Positions 30,461-44,095 of a stretch of 64,000 bases of DNA are shown here, one piece after another (the first letter of the stretch is position 1; each line of letters starts with the position of its first letter). This DNA comes from Rahnella woolbedingensis (GTDB lineage: Bacteria; Pseudomonadota; Gammaproteobacteria; Enterobacterales; Enterobacteriaceae). A program made the translations under genes and the position numbers. Where the stretch lies: assembly GCF_003602095.1 (NCBI RefSeq), contig NZ_RAHH01000013.1, positions 84,930 to 148,929 on the forward strand. Direction: 5' to 3'. The notes beneath the pieces were generated by a model. The model ran no database searches and was not told the DNA's origin. It saw only the letters and a list, made by a program, of their open reading frames with translations.

Positions 30461-30476
30461 TGTGTAGCACATCACA
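30461..30476. promoter_or_regulatory. CRP site upstream of cytR
   Basis: TGTGT-AGCACA-TCACA matches the CRP consensus TGTGA-N6-TCACA at 9 of 10 bases, about 70 bases before the cytR start. E. coli cytR is CRP-activated and autoregulated. Confidence 0.65.
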
Positions 30477-30493
30477 TTCTAAACAGAATGTGA
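30472..30493. repeat. Perfect palindrome overlapping the cytR CRP site
   Basis: TCACATTCT (30472-30480) and AGAATGTGA (30485-30493) are perfect 9-base arms around AAAC. The left arm shares TCACA with the CRP site at 30461-30476. It could be a second dimeric-regulator site. Confidence 0.7.
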
Positions 30494-30594
30494 GTAGGAT
30501 TTGTTACCTAATTTGCATTAAAAGTGTGATGCAGATGCTTTTTTCGATCCATCACGCAGAAATCCTGACTAATTATGCGGATTTCCCTCAGGGA

Positions 30595-32802
<2,208 letters not shown>

Positions 32803-32858
32803 CTATAAAAAAATGACGAGATAGTGTACACTGTGTCCTTCGAAATGCATGAACATCA

Positions 32859-32887
32859 TTGCGCGGTTCTCAGAGATTCTGTATGAT
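32859..32887 (+). promoter_or_regulatory. Candidate sigma-70 promoter of rpmE
   Basis: TTGCGC (32859-32864), a 17-base spacer and TATGAT (32882-32887) lie about 105 bases upstream of the rpmE ATG. Confidence 0.55.
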
Positions 32888-32991
32888 TCGCCGCCTTTGG
32901 TGCATTTCGTACTCAAAGCCTATCATCCACTACGCGTGGTGTCTGACAGAACAGGGTTGGATAGCGACGCGGCCTTAAGAAGAGGTTTTCC

Positions 32992-33204
32992 ATGAAAAAA
33001 GGTATTCACCCTAAATACGTAGAAGTTACTGCAAACTGCTCATGCGGTAACGTTATCAAAACTCACTCAACTGTGGGTCATGATCTGAACCTGGACGTTT
33101 GTGGCGAATGTCACCCGTTCTACACTGGTAAGCAACGTGAAGTCGCTACCGGTGGCCGCGTTGACCGCTTCAACAAGCGTTTCAGCGTTCCAAGCAGCAA
33201 ATAA
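32992..33204 (+). CDS. rpmE: 50S ribosomal protein L31
   Basis: 70 residues. This is the zinc-binding form of L31: cysteines 16, 18, 37 and 40 (ANCSCGN and [14 protein letters not shown]) form the ribbon. It bridges the large and small subunits. GAAGAGG precedes the ATG. A strong terminator follows. The zinc-free paralog (ykgM type) is not in this window. Confidence 0.98.
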   Translation: MKKGIHPKYVEVTANCSCGNVIKTHSTVGHDLNLDVCGECHPFYTGKQREVATGGRVDRFNKRFSVPSSK

Positions 33205-33220
33205 GCTACGCTTGAGAGCA

Positions 33221-33248
33221 AAAAAAGGCGCCTTTGGCGCCTTTTTTG
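33221..33248 (+). terminator. Intrinsic terminator after rpmE
   Basis: GGCGCC (33228-33233) pairs with GGCGCC (33237-33242) around TTT, with A7 on the left and T6 on the right; it can act in both directions. Confidence 0.85.
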
Positions 33249-33357
33249 TTGCCTGCCGTTTCACTTCCCGCCAGACACATCTTCTCTTATCACAAAGACA
33301 CTGAAAAAACGCGCGACGGTTCGCACGGTCTTTCAGCACTTCTTTGCAAAATCGCGA

Positions 33358-33675
33358 TCAATATTCCCAGGTATCAGGATCCACACCCAGTTCACGCATC
33401 AGGATCTTCGCCGCTTCCGGGATTTCGTCACTGCGTTCTTTACGCAGGTCTTCGTCATTCGGCAAAGGCTGACCGGTGAAGGCATGAAGGAAAGCTTCGC
33501 ACAATAATTCACTGTTGGTCGCATGACGCAGGTTGTTCACCTGGCGACGGGTGCGCTCATCAGTCAGAATTTTGAGGACTTTCAGCGGAATGGATACCGT
33601 AATTTTCTTAACTTGTTCGCTTTTCTTACCGTGTTCAGCGTAAGGGCTGACATATTCGCCGTTCCACTCAGCCAT
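33358..33675 (-). CDS. metJ: Methionine repressor MetJ
   Basis: 105 residues, as in E. coli. A ribbon-helix-helix DNA-binding dimer with the beta strand [15 protein letters not shown] and the helices [32 protein letters not shown]. With S-adenosylmethionine as corepressor it binds tandem 8-base met boxes. The ATG at 33675 follows AAGGTG; seven codons more upstream are not conserved. It is divergent from metB, with met boxes between, so it controls its neighbours metB, metL and metF. Confidence 0.97.
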   Translation of the reverse strand: MAEWNGEYVSPYAEHGKKSEQVKKITVSIPLKVLKILTDERTRRQVNNLRHATNSELLCEAFLHAFTGQPLPNDEDLRKERSDEIPEAAKILMRELGVDPDTWEY

Positions 33676-33913
33676 GGGACACCTTAAATTTATCAAAAAA
33701 ATAAAATTCTGAAAACCGCGTGATTATGCCCGATTTTCACTGTTCTCACTAAATAAATGTCGGAATTTGACAGGGATATCTCACGATTTCCTCTGCGGCA
33801 TTGTTGGTTTTGTCACCTTGCGCTTAACGACCTCCGCGCGACAGTTCTGCCTGACATCTTCATTAACGCCATAATTTTAGCGGGTATTGCTCTGTTGCTC
33901 AATCTATACGCAA

Positions 33914-33945
33914 AGAAGTTTAGATGTCCAGATGTATTGACGTCT
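33914..33945. promoter_or_regulatory. Four tandem met boxes (MetJ operator), metJ/metB
   Basis: Consecutive 8-mers AGAAGTTT, AGATGTCC, AGATGTAT and TGACGTCT match the met box AGACGTCT at about 6, 6, 5-6 and 7 of 8 bases. They are phased exactly 8 apart, as MetJ requires. Confidence 0.85.
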
Positions 33946-34006
33946 ATAACTCCGGGCGTTACTCTTGATACTCTCATCCTCCGCATTTCGTCAGGAAGAA
34001 ATGATT

Positions 34007-35167
34007 ATGACGCACAAGCAAGCCACCATTGCCGTGGGCAGTGGCCTGAACAATGATCAGCAATATGGTTGTGTAGTTCCGCCAATCTACCTTTCCAGTA
34101 CTTACAACTTTGAAGATTTCAATCAGCCAAGAGCCCATGACTATTCGCGTCGCGGTAATCCGTCACGTGATGTGGTCCAGCGTGCGCTGGCTGATCTGGA
34201 AGGGGGTGCCGGAGCGGTACTGACCAGCAGCGGTATGTCTGCCATTCATCTGGTATGTACGGTCTTTCTGAAACCTGGCGATTTACTGGTTGCGCCGCAC
34301 GATTGCTACGGCGGCAGCTACCGTTTGTTCGACAGCCTCAGCAAGCGGGGCGCCTATCGCGTGCTGTTTGTCGATCAGGGCGACCCGCAGGCGCTGGCCG
34401 AAGCGCTGAAAGAACAACCGAAACTGGTGCTGATTGAAACCCCGAGCAATCCGTTGCTGCGTGTGGTGGATATTCAGGCGATTTGCGATGCGTCCCGCGC
34501 CGCCGGTGCGCTGACCGTGGTGGATAACACCTTCCTCAGCCCGGCCTTGCAGAACCCGTTGCAGCTTGGGGCGGATTTAGTCGTCCATTCGTGTACGAAA
34601 TATCTTAACGGGCATTCTGATGTGGTCGCCGGTACGGTAATATCTAAGACCGCAGAACACGCCACAGAACTGGCGTGGTGGGCGAACAACATCGGCGTGA
34701 CTGCCGCAGCCTTTGACAGCTATCTGTTATTGCGCGGTCTGCGCACGCTGACCGTTCGCGTGAAACAGCAGCAGGAAAATGCACTGGCAATTGTTGCTTA
34801 TTTACAGAAACAATCGCAGGTCAAAAAGCTGTATCATCCGTCGCTGCCGGAAAACCAGGGCCATGAAATTGCCCGCCGTCAGCAACGTGGCTTCGGTGCC
34901 ATGATCAGTTTTGAATTTAACGGAGATGAAGCTCAGTTGCGCCATTTCCTGAAAGAATTGAAGTTATTTACCCTCGCAGAATCACTGGGGGGCGTCGAAA
35001 GCCTGATTTCTCATACCGCGACCATGACGCACGCTGGCATGGCGCCGGAAGCGCGTAAAGCCGCCGGGATTTCTGACAGCTTGCTCCGTATTTCTGTAGG
35101 TCTTGAAGACAGCGAAGATTTGATTGCTGATCTGGAACACGCATTCCAGTCAGTGGCAACGAGGTAA
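34007..35167 (+). CDS. metB: Cystathionine gamma-synthase
   Basis: 386 residues, as in E. coli, a PLP enzyme of the Cys/Met metabolism family. It joins O-succinylhomoserine and cysteine into cystathionine. Motifs are QATIAVGSGLNNDQQYG, YSRRGNPSRDVVQ, APHDCYGGSYRLFDSL and the PLP-lysine site LVVHSCTKYLNGHSDVVAG. A start at the ATG at 34001, just 4 bases after AGGA, would add two residues. metL starts two bases after its stop, so the two form an operon. Confidence 0.97.
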   Translation: MTHKQATIAVGSGLNNDQQYGCVVPPIYLSSTYNFEDFNQPRAHDYSRRGNPSRDVVQRALADLEGGAGAVLTSSGMSAIHLVCTVFLKPGDLLVAPHDCYGGSYRLFDSLSKRGAYRVLFVDQGDPQALAEALKEQPKLVLIETPSNPLLRVVDIQAICDASRAAGALTVVDNTFLSPALQNPLQLGADLVVHSCTKYLNGHSDVVAGTVISKTAEHATELAWWANNIGVTAAAFDSYLLLRGLRTLTVRVKQQQENALAIVAYLQKQSQVKKLYHPSLPENQGHEIARRQQRGFGAMISFEFNGDEAQLRHFLKELKLFTLAESLGGVESLISHTATMTHAGMAPEARKAAGISDSLLRISVGLEDSEDLIADLEHAFQSVATR

Positions 35168-35169
35168 GT

Positions 35170-37605
35170 ATGAATGCAATAGCGGTTGCAGCGCCGGCGG
35201 GAAGCCGTCAGTTGCACAAATTTGGTGGTAGCAGTCTGGCCGACGTGAAATGTTATCTGCGCGTTGCCGGGATCATGGCCGAGTATGCTAAGCCGGGTGA
35301 CATGATGGTGGTGTCGGCGGCGGGCAGTACAACCAACCAGCTGATCAGCTGGCTGAAGCTCAGCCAGACAGACAGAATTGCCGCGCATCAGGTTCAGCAG
35401 GCTCTGCGCCGTTATCAGAGTGATTTGATAACCGGTCTGTTGCCGCCGGAAATGGCCGAACCGCTTATTGCTTCGTTTATTCATGATCTCGAACGTCTGG
35501 CTGTTTTGCTCGATGGCAAAATGACCGACGCGATTTACGCCGAAGTCGTCGGGCACGGCGAAGTCTGGTCTGCACGCCTGATGTCTGCGGTACTGTGCAA
35601 ACTGGAATTACCGGCCGCCTGGCTGGATGCCCGTGAATTCCTGCGTGCCGAACGTGCCGCTCAACCTCAGGTGGATGAAGGCCGTTCGTATCCGCTGTTG
35701 CAACAACTTCTCGCGCAACATCCTCAGCAATATCTGGTGGTGACCGGCTTTATCGCCCGCAGTGAAGCGGGTGAAACCGTGCTGCTTGGCCGTAACGGCA
35801 GTGACTATTCCGCGACTCAGATTGGCGCACTTGCCGATGCCAGCCGCGTGACTATCTGGAGTGATGTGGCCGGTGTCTACAGCGCTGACCCGCGAAAAGT
35901 GAAAGATGCGTGTCTGCTGCCGTTACTGCGCCTCGATGAAGCCAGCGAACTGGCGCGTCTTGCGGCTCCGGTGCTGCACACCCGTACGCTTCAGCCGGTT
36001 TCCGGCAGCGATATCGATTTACAGCTGCGTTGCAGCTACCAGCCGGAGCAGGGCTCAACGCGTATTGAACGCGTTCTGGCTTCCGGTACCGGTGCAAAAA
36101 TTGTCACCAGCCATGATGATATCTGTCTGATCGAAATGGTCATTCCGTCCGGCCACGATTTTGGTCTGGCGCAAAAAGATGTCGAGCTGCTGCTTAAACG
36201 TGCGCAGATCAAACCGCTGTGTACCGGCATTCACCCTGACCGCAATTTGCTGCAACTTTGCTACACCTCCGAAGTGGCGGGAAGCGCTTTGCAGGTTCTC
36301 GAAGAAGCGGCACTTCCGGCGCGTCTGACGCTGCGTGAAGGGCTGGCGCTGGTGGCGCTGGTCGGTGCGGGGGTTTGCAAGAATCCGCTGCACAGCCACC
36401 GTTTCTATCAGGAAATGAAAGATCAGCCTGTCGAGTTTATCTGGCAGGCGGAAGACGGCATCAGTCTGGTGGCCGTGCTGCGTATCGGGCCGACCGCGCA
36501 CCTGATTCAGGGGCTGCACAAAACGCTGTTCCGCGCTGAAAAGCAAATTGGCCTGATGCTGTTTGGTAAAGGCAACATCGGTTCACGCTGGCTGGAACTG
36601 TTCGCCCGCGAGCAAAAGAACATTTCCGCCCGCAGCGGCTTTGAGTTTGTGCTGGCCGGTGTGGTCGACAGCAAACGCAGCCTGCTTAATTACGAAGGGC
36701 TGGACGCCAGCCGTGCGCTGGCCTTCTTTGATGATGAAGCGCAGGCGCACGATGAAGAATCGTTGTTCCTGTGGATGCGTGCGCATCCTTATGACGATTT
36801 AGTGGTGCTGGACGTTACCGCCAGCGCTGAACTGGCGGATCAGTATCTGGATTTCGCCAGCTACGGTTTCCACGTGATCAGCGCCAACAAACTGGCAGGC
36901 GCGTCGGATACCAACAAATACCGCCAGATCCGCGATGCGTTTTCCAAAACCGACAGCCACTGGTTGTATAACGCGACTGTGGGCGCCGGTTTACCGGTTA
37001 ACCATACGGTGCGTGATCTGCGCGACAGCGGCGACAGCATTCTGGCCATCAGCGGGATTTTCTCCGGCACATTGTCCTGGCTGTTCCTGCAATTTGACGG
37101 CACGCTGCCGTTCACCGAACTGGTGGATCTGGCGTGGCAGCAGGGGCTGACGGAGCCAGATCCGCGTGATGATTTATCCGGTCAGGATGTGATGCGTAAA
37201 CTGGTGATTCTGGCGCGTGAAGCGGGATATGACATCGAACCGACGCAGGTTCGTGTTGAGTCGCTGGTGCCGGAAAGCTGTGTGACCGGTTCCGTCGATC
37301 AGTTCTTTGAAGACGGCGAGGCGCTGAACCAGCAAATGCTGCAACGTCTGGAAGCTGCCCGTGAAATGGGTCTGGTGCTGCGCTACGTGGCGCGTTTCGA
37401 TGCGAACGGCAAAGCGCGCGTTGGCGTTGAAGCGGTGCGTGAGGATCATCCTCTGGCTTCCCTGTTGCCATGCGATAACGTGTTTGCCATCGAAAGCCGC
37501 TGGTATCGTGATAACCCGCTGGTGATCCGCGGGCCGGGCGCAGGACGTGATGTCACCGCTGGTGCATTGCAATCTGACCTTAACCGTCTGACTCAACTTT
37601 TGTAA
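35170..37605 (+). CDS. metL: Bifunctional aspartokinase II / homoserine dehydrogenase II
   Basis: 811 residues. The N-terminal aspartokinase (KFGGSSLADVKCYLRV at about 17-32, LLGRNGSDYSATQIGALADAS) phosphorylates aspartate. A degenerate ACT region lies in the middle. The C-terminal homoserine dehydrogenase (LMLFGKGNIGSRWLELF, VVDSKRSLLNYEGLD, SANKLAGASDTNKYRQ, SGTLSWLF) reduces aspartate semialdehyde. It supplies homoserine for methionine. It is cotranscribed with metB under MetJ. Confidence 0.97.
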   Translation: MNAIAVAAPAGSRQLHKFGGSSLADVKCYLRVAGIMAEYAKPGDMMVVSAAGSTTNQLISWLKLSQTDRIAAHQVQQALRRYQSDLITGLLPPEMAEPLIASFIHDLERLAVLLDGKMTDAIYAEVVGHGEVWSARLMSAVLCKLELPAAWLDAREFLRAERAAQPQVDEGRSYPLLQQLLAQHPQQYLVVTGFIARSEAGETVLLGRNGSDYSATQIGALADASRVTIWSDVAGVYSADPRKVKDACLLPLLRLDEASELARLAAPVLHTRTLQPVSGSDIDLQLRCSYQPEQGSTRIERVLASGTGAKIVTSHDDICLIEMVIPSGHDFGLAQKDVELLLKRAQIKPLCTGIHPDRNLLQLCYTSEVAGSALQVLEEAALPARLTLREGLALVALVGAGVCKNPLHSHRFYQEMKDQPVEFIWQAEDGISLVAVLRIGPTAHLIQGLHKTLFRAEKQIGLMLFGKGNIGSRWLELFAREQKNISARSGFEFVLAGVVDSKRSLLNYEGLDASRALAFFDDEAQAHDEESLFLWMRAHPYDDLVVLDVTASAELADQYLDFASYGFHVISANKLAGASDTNKYRQIRDAFSKTDSHWLYNATVGAGLPVNHTVRDLRDSGDSILAISGIFSGTLSWLFLQFDGTLPFTELVDLAWQQGLTEPDPRDDLSGQDVMRKLVILAREAGYDIEPTQVRVESLVPESCVTGSVDQFFEDGEALNQQMLQRLEAAREMGLVLRYVARFDANGKARVGVEAVREDHPLASLLPCDNVFAIESRWYRDNPLVIRGPGAGRDVTAGALQSDLNRLTQLL

Positions 37606-37611
37606 TTCCTG

Positions 37612-37641
37612 ACTCCTGCCTCTCTCACGAGGGGCAGGAGT
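37612..37641. repeat. Long hairpin after metL, without a U-tract
   Basis: ACTCCTGCC (37612-37620) pairs with GGCAGGAGT (37633-37641) and the pairing continues inward to a TCAC tetraloop, giving a 13-bp stem with one wobble. A run of As, not Ts, follows, so it is not a standard terminator for metL; it may protect mRNA ends. Confidence 0.6.
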
Positions 37642-37780
37642 AAAAAACCTCCATTTATCTTCATATTCCCCGCAGCAAAAATTCCCCAAAGTGAAATTCT
37701 CTCAGTTTGCGTGAAGATTAATCATCCTTTCCCCTCATTTTAACGTTGACACTTTGCCCGCTTTCCGTCATTTTCTATCT

Positions 37781-37804
37781 ATACGTTTAGACGTCCAAAC
37801 GTCC
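37781..37804 (+). promoter_or_regulatory. Three tandem met boxes upstream of metF
   Basis: ATACGTTT, AGACGTCC and AAACGTCC are contiguous 8-mers matching the met box AGACGTCT at about 5-6, 7 and 6 of 8 bases, about 50-70 bases before the metF start. Confidence 0.85.
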
Positions 37805-37824
37805 ATCATGACGAACCATAATAA

Positions 37825-38760
<936 letters not shown>

Positions 38761-38782
38761 TCTTTTGCCCGATGCAGAATAC

Positions 38783-38809
38783 AAAAAACCCGCGAATTCG
38801 CGGGTTTTT
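38783..38809. terminator. Bidirectional terminator between metF and ppc
   Basis: CCCGCGAA/TTCGCGGG (38789-38804) is a perfect palindrome able to form a hairpin, with A6 on the left and T5 on the right. Confidence 0.85.
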
Positions 38810-38832
38810 CTTTGGGGGATTGTCAGCGGAAA

Positions 38833-41478
38833 CTAGCCGGTATTACGCATACCTGCTGCCACACCCGCAATCGTCACCATCAGCGCCTGTTCGACGTTAG
38901 CGTCCTGTTTGCCGTCTTTCTCCAGCTCGCGGGAGCGGTGCAGCAATTCAGCCTGCAACACGTTCAGCGGGTCGGTATAGACGTTACGCAGTGCGATGGA
39001 TTCTGCAATCCACGGCAAATCTTCCATCAGGTGATCGTCGTTAGAAATTGCCAGAATCACTTTGATATCGCTGGCCAACTGCTCACGCAGTTGCTGACCC
39101 AGTGGCCACAGTTCTTCGCCGACCAGACGATGATCGTAGTATTCCGCCAGCCACAGGTCCGCTTTCGCAAACACCATTTCCAGCATGCCGATACGGGTGG
39201 AGAAGAATGGCCAGTCGCGGCACATGGTTTCCAGCTCGTCGCGTTTACCGCCATCCACCACGGCCTGCAAACCGGCACCGGCGCCCAGCCAGGCTGGCAG
39301 CATCAGCCGGTTTTGCGTCCAGGCGAAAATCCACGGAATAGCACGCAGGCTTTCAACACCGCCGCTGGCTTTACGTTTCGCCGGGCGTGAACCCAGTGGC
39401 AGTTTCGCCAGTTCCTGCTCCGGTGTTGCGGCGCGGAAGTAAGGTACGAAGTCTTTATTCTCGCGCACGTAACCGCGGTACATCTTGCAGGACACATCAG
39501 ACAGCTGTTCCATGATGTCGACCCAGGCTTGTTTCGGCTCAGGTGGTGGCAACAGGTTGGCTTCCAGAATTGCAGAAGTATACAGCGCCAGGCTGCTGAT
39601 GGTGACTTCAGGCAGACCGAATTTGAAGCGGATCATCTCGCCCTGTTCGGTGACGCGCAGGCCACCTTTCAGGCTGCCCGGAGGCTGAGATAACAACGCT
39701 GCCTGCGCCGGTGCGCCGCCACGGCCGATAGAACCGCCGCGCCCGTGGAACAGTGTCAGGGCAATACCGGCTTTCTCGCAGGTTTTGATTAATGCATCCT
39801 GAGCGCGATATTGCGCCCATGATGCCGCCATGACGCCCGCATCTTTTGCGGAGTCGGAATAGCCAATCATCACCATCTGTTTGCCCTGAATGAAACCGCG
39901 ATACCAGTCGATGCTCAGCAACTGCTTCATCACATCGTCGGCATTGTTCAGGTCGTCGAGCGTTTCGAACAGCGGCGCGACAGGCAGCGGGAACGGGCAA
40001 CCGGCTTCTTTAAGCAACAAATGCACGGCCAGCACGTCAGACGGCGTACGCGCCATTGAAATGACATACGCCGCAATCGAGCCTTCCGGCGCTTCGGCAA
40101 TCACCTGACAGGTATCGAGCACTTCTTTGGTATCTGCGCTGGGTTCCCAGTGACGTGGCACCAGCGGACGTTTTGAATTCAGTTCGCGGATCAGGAAAGC
40201 CTGTTTGTCGGATTCTGACCAGCCTTCGTAATCGCCCAGACCCAGATAACGGGTGATTTCAGCGATAGCATCGGTATGGCGGGTGCTTTCCTGGCGCACG
40301 TCGATACGTACCAGCGGCACGCCGAAACAGCGTACGCGGCGCAGGGTATCCAGCAACTGACCGTTGGCGATAATGCCCATGTTGCAGGCTTGCAGCGACT
40401 GGTAGCAGGCGTACAACGGTGCCCACAGTTGGTCATTTTTCACCAGCAGATCATGAGGACGCGCAACGCGTTCGCCTTTCAGACGGGCTTCCAGATACAC
40501 CTGAGTATTGGTCAGCTGAGAACGCAGCTGTTTCATGATCTCGCGGTAAGGTTCGAGAATATCCGCACCACCAGCCAGCTCGCGCAGCTCCGGCGTACAT
40601 TCGGTCATCGACAGTTCTGACACCAGCACCGCGACATCGCGCAGGAACAGGTCAGTCGCTTTCCAGCGGCTCAGTAACAGCACGTGACGGGTGATATCTG
40701 CGGTCACGTTCGGGTTACCGTCGCGGTCGCCACCCATCCAGGAGGTAAAGCGAACCGGCACGGCTTCCACTGGCATTTTGTAATCCAGTGAAGATTCCAG
40801 CTGCTCATTCAGTTCGCGCAGGAAAGCAGGCACGCCTTCCCACAGGCTGTTTTCGACTACCGCAAAGCCCCATTTGGCTTCATCCACCGGAGAAGGGCGG
40901 TTTTTGCGGATTTCATCGGTATGCCATGACTGCGCGATCAACTGACGCAGGCGACGCATGATTTGTTTGCGCTCGTAATCGGCCAGATCGTTATGGTCGA
41001 GCTGCTTGAGGCAGTTATTCACTTCGACCAGTTTATGGATCAGCGTACGGCGGGCAATTTCTGTCGGGTGCGCGGTCAGAACCAGTTCGATAGAAAGCTG
41101 GTCAACGGCATCCCGTAATTGCTGTTCAGAGAGATTTTTGGATTTCAGACGATCGAACAATTGCGCCAGCGCTTCAGGATTGCTGGCCGCTTCGCCGTGC
41201 GGCGAAATGCTGTGATATTGTTCCGCCACGTTGGCTAAATTCAGGAACTGGCTAAAAGCTCGGGCAACAGGCAGCAGCTCATCATTTGAGAGATTTTGCA
41301 GCGTTGACAGCAATTCCTGTCGATCCGCGTCGTTTCCGGCACGGGAGGATTTCGACAGCTTACGGATTTTCTCAACACGATCCAGGATATGCTCTCCCAA
41401 CGTATCTTTGATCGTGTCACCTAGCAATTTACCTAAGGTACTGACATTACTTCGCATTGCGGAATATTGTTCGTTCAT
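38833..41478 (-). CDS. ppc: Phosphoenolpyruvate carboxylase
   Basis: 881 residues (E. coli 883). It carboxylates PEP to oxaloacetate to refill the TCA cycle, and so feeds the aspartate family used by metL and the arginine pathway nearby. The catalytic His motif LTAHPTE has H137. The glycine-rich loop [24 protein letters not shown] and the C-terminal MRNTG are conserved. It is convergent with metF. Upstream 41479-41768 holds no gene that I see. Confidence 0.97.
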   Translation of the reverse strand: MNEQYSAMRSNVSTLGKLLGDTIKDTLGEHILDRVEKIRKLSKSSRAGNDADRQELLSTLQNLSNDELLPVARAFSQFLNLANVAEQYHSISPHGEAASNPEALAQLFDRLKSKNLSEQQLRDAVDQLSIELVLTAHPTEIARRTLIHKLVEVNNCLKQLDHNDLADYERKQIMRRLRQLIAQSWHTDEIRKNRPSPVDEAKWGFAVVENSLWEGVPAFLRELNEQLESSLDYKMPVEAVPVRFTSWMGGDRDGNPNVTADITRHVLLLSRWKATDLFLRDVAVLVSELSMTECTPELRELAGGADILEPYREIMKQLRSQLTNTQVYLEARLKGERVARPHDLLVKNDQLWAPLYACYQSLQACNMGIIANGQLLDTLRRVRCFGVPLVRIDVRQESTRHTDAIAEITRYLGLGDYEGWSESDKQAFLIRELNSKRPLVPRHWEPSADTKEVLDTCQVIAEAPEGSIAAYVISMARTPSDVLAVHLLLKEAGCPFPLPVAPLFETLDDLNNADDVMKQLLSIDWYRGFIQGKQMVMIGYSDSAKDAGVMAASWAQYRAQDALIKTCEKAGIALTLFHGRGGSIGRGGAPAQAALLSQPPGSLKGGLRVTEQGEMIRFKFGLPEVTISSLALYTSAILEANLLPPPEPKQAWVDIMEQLSDVSCKMYRGYVRENKDFVPYFRAATPEQELAKLPLGSRPAKRKASGGVESLRAIPWIFAWTQNRLMLPAWLGAGAGLQAVVDGGKRDELETMCRDWPFFSTRIGMLEMVFAKADLWLAEYYDHRLVGEELWPLGQQLREQLASDIKVILAISNDDHLMEDLPWIAESIALRNVYTDPLNVLQAELLHRSRELEKDGKQDANVEQALMVTIAGVAAGMRNTG

Positions 41479-41717
41479 ATTACCTCTGACCCGTTCTCTC
41501 GTTTAATTTTTATTTTCTGTAAATAACTTTCACCCGTCAGGCATTCTTGCCCCGTTCACCCTGCCAACCTGGCCACACTTTTTAAAAGCCACCCCTGTTT
41601 TACCCCATAAAGCCCCGATCACTCACGTGAAAAATGGTCTTTTTGGCAATGTCGCTGAAATTTAATTACAACAACGACGATATCAGTTTGGCTAATCAAC
41701 GTTTTGTACAGTAGCAA

Positions 41718-41737
41718 AGGGCGCCCGTGAGCGCCCT
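41718..41737 (-). terminator. Possible argE terminator hairpin
   Basis: AGGGCGC (41718-41724) pairs with GCGCCCT (41731-41737) around a 6-nt loop. Only three Ts follow on the minus strand, so it is a weak terminator call. Confidence 0.45.
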
Positions 41738-41768
41738 GATTGTTTCTTCATCAATCCGACATTCAGTA

Positions 41769-42920
41769 TCAGTGATAACAGAAGTGATGAACGACCTGAG
41801 AAATCAGCTCGCGAGTCGGTTTAATGAACGCGGTATCAATATATTCGTCTGGCTGATGCGCCTGATCGATAGAACCCGGTCCGAGAACCAGCGTCGGGCA
41901 CAGTTCCTGAATGAACGGCGCTTCAGTGCAGTAGTTAACGATTTCCGTTTCCACACCCAGCAGCTTTTCGACCACCTGCACCAGCGGGTGATCCGGCGGA
42001 CATTCATAACCCGGGATTGGCGGATGCAGTTCTTCAATCGCCAGACGTCCCGGCCAGCGTTCGCTCACCGGTGCCAGCGCTTCATTGAGCAATCCGTTGA
42101 TATCTGACAGCGTCAGACCCGGCAGCGGGCGGATATCCATATGCATTTCGCAACAGGCGCAAATACGGTTTGGCGCATCGCCGCCGTTGATATACCCAAA
42201 GTTCATGGTCGGATACGGGATCACGAAACCACTGTGGTTGTAACGGCTTTTCAGCGTATTGCGCAGCGTCATTAAATGGGTAATGGATTCGTGCATCAGC
42301 TCAATCGCGTTCACGCCGCGTGAAGGGTCACTGGAATGACCGGACTGGCCGGTGATGCGGATCGCGTTCGACAGATGGCCTTTGTGCGCACGAACGGGCT
42401 TCAGGGAAGTCGGTTCGCCGATGATGGCGCAATCGGGACGAATTTTGGCGTTTTTGGAGAAATAGCTGGCACCGGCCATGGTGGTTTCTTCATCGGCGGT
42501 CGCCAGAATATACAGTGGTTTAGTCAGTTTGGTCAGGTCAACATCACGCAGTGAATCGAGGATAAAGGCGAAGAAACCTTTCATGTCGGCAGTACCCAGA
42601 CCATAGAGCTTATTTTCATGCTCGGTGAGGGTGAAAGGATCGCGCGTCCAGCGGCCGTCATCGAACGGAACTGTGTCGGTGTGACCGGCCAGCAGCAAGC
42701 CGCCAGCGCCTTCGCCAGTGCTGGCTAACATATTGAATTTATGGCGTGTACCTGGAACGGGTTGCACTTCGACTTTGAAGCCTAAATCACCGAACCAGCC
42801 TGCCAGTAAATTGATTAACGTCTCATTGCTCTGGTCCAAAGCCGCATCGGTTGCGCTGATGGAAGGGGTTGCAATTAACGCCCGGTAGAGCTCAATAAAA
42901 GGAGGTAATTTCATCTTCAC
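41769..42920 (-). CDS. argE: Acetylornithine deacetylase
   Basis: 383 residues, M20 metallohydrolase. It removes the acetyl group from N-acetylornithine to give ornithine. Zinc-site motifs are [30 protein letters not shown] and [24 protein letters not shown] near the N-terminus is typical. The first codon aligned with E. coli is a GTG at 42920; an ATG two codons later (42914) is an alternative. It is divergent from argC, and ARG boxes lie between. Confidence 0.96.
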   Translation of the reverse strand: MKMKLPPFIELYRALIATPSISATDAALDQSNETLINLLAGWFGDLGFKVEVQPVPGTRHKFNMLASTGEGAGGLLLAGHTDTVPFDDGRWTRDPFTLTEHENKLYGLGTADMKGFFAFILDSLRDVDLTKLTKPLYILATADEETTMAGASYFSKNAKIRPDCAIIGEPTSLKPVRAHKGHLSNAIRITGQSGHSSDPSRGVNAIELMHESITHLMTLRNTLKSRYNHSGFVIPYPTMNFGYINGGDAPNRICACCEMHMDIRPLPGLTLSDINGLLNEALAPVSERWPGRLAIEELHPPIPGYECPPDHPLVQVVEKLLGVETEIVNYCTEAPFIQELCPTLVLGPGSIDQAHQPDEYIDTAFIKPTRELISQVVHHFCYH

Positions 42921-42942
42921 TGTTGACAGCCTTTAGTTAGGG

Positions 42943-42984
42943 TAGTATTCATATTCATGCAATAATTGTGAATAAAAATACAAT
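42943..42984. promoter_or_regulatory. Paired ARG boxes (ArgR operator), argE/argC
   Basis: Two ARG-box-like 18-mers are seen. One is around AGTATTCATATTCAT (42943-42960); the other is TGTGAATAAAAATACAAT (42967-42984). Both resemble WNTGAAT-W4-ATTCANW. The spacing fits the paired sites bound by an ArgR hexamer with arginine. Confidence 0.75.
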
Positions 42985-43057
42985 AAGCCAGCGCGTAAGG
43001 AAACCGGAAAAAATTTATCCGCCCCCTACCCAAAAATTGAGAAGGTGAACAAGCCCT

Positions 43058-44062
43058 ATGTTGAATACGCTGATTGTTGGTGCCACAGGTTATGCCGGAG
43101 CCGAACTCGCCGCTTACCTGAATCGCCACCCACATATGAACATAACCGGTTTAACGGTTTCAGCGCAAAGTGCAGATGCAGGAAAATTGCTTTCTGATTT
43201 GCATCCTCAATTAAAAGGCATCGTCGATTTGCCTGTTCTGCCGCTGACGGATGTGGCGCAAGCAGCGAAGGGTGTCGATGTGGTATTTCTGGCGACGGCG
43301 CACGAAGTCAGCCACGATCTGGCGCCACAGTTTCTGGCGGCGGGCTGCGTGGTGTTTGATCTCTCGGGAGCCTTTCGCGTCAGCAAACCTGAGTTTTACA
43401 CCGAATTCTACGGCTTCGAGCATCAGCATCTCGATTTGCTCGATAAAGCCGTTTACGGCCTGGCCGAATGGCAGGCTGACAAATTAAAAGACGCCCAGCT
43501 GATCGCCGTGCCGGGATGTTATCCGACCGCTTCACAGCTGGCGCTCAAACCGCTTATCGAAAATGGCCTGCTCAATGACAGCCAGTGGCCGGTGATCAAC
43601 GCCACCAGCGGCGTCAGCGGCGCAGGCCGTAAAGCCACGCTCGGTAACAGCTTCTGCGAAGTCAGCCTTCAGCCGTATAAACTGTTCAGCCACCGTCATC
43701 AGCCGGAAATTGCCGAACACCTTGGCGTGCCGGTGATTTTTACCCCGCATCTGGGCAACTTCCCGCGCGGTATTCTGGCGACCATCACCTGCCGTCTGAA
43801 CGCGGGTGTGACGGAACAGGATGTGGCGCAAGCGTTCCACAATGCGTATCACGATAAACCGCTGGTGCGTTTGTACACTAAAGGGGTTCCGGCGCTGAAA
43901 GACGTGGTCGGCCTGCCGTTCTGCGATATCGGTTTTGCGGTGAAAGGCGAACACCTGATTGTGGTGGCGACGGAAGATAACGTGCTCAAAGGCGCGTCAG
44001 CACAGGCGGTTCAGTGCATGAATATCCGTTTCGGCTTCCCTGAAACGCAGTCTCTGCTTTAA
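43058..44062 (+). CDS. argC: N-acetyl-gamma-glutamyl-phosphate reductase
   Basis: 334 residues. It reduces N-acetylglutamyl phosphate with NADPH to the semialdehyde, the third step of arginine synthesis. The Rossmann motif [13 protein letters not shown] is at 6-18 and the catalytic cysteine is C154 in [23 protein letters not shown] and [15 protein letters not shown] follow. AAGGTG precedes the ATG. It is first in argCBH. Confidence 0.97.
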   Translation: MLNTLIVGATGYAGAELAAYLNRHPHMNITGLTVSAQSADAGKLLSDLHPQLKGIVDLPVLPLTDVAQAAKGVDVVFLATAHEVSHDLAPQFLAAGCVVFDLSGAFRVSKPEFYTEFYGFEHQHLDLLDKAVYGLAEWQADKLKDAQLIAVPGCYPTASQLALKPLIENGLLNDSQWPVINATSGVSGAGRKATLGNSFCEVSLQPYKLFSHRHQPEIAEHLGVPVIFTPHLGNFPRGILATITCRLNAGVTEQDVAQAFHNAYHDKPLVRLYTKGVPALKDVVGLPFCDIGFAVKGEHLIVVATEDNVLKGASAQAVQCMNIRFGFPETQSLL

Positions 44063-44095
44063 CAATCCTCAGATTGTCAGCAAACAAAAACAACC

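Noticed and set aside
38812..39390. 192-codon open frame antisense to the ppc 3' end
   Set aside because: Overlaps conserved ppc and the metF-ppc terminator; no homology recognised.
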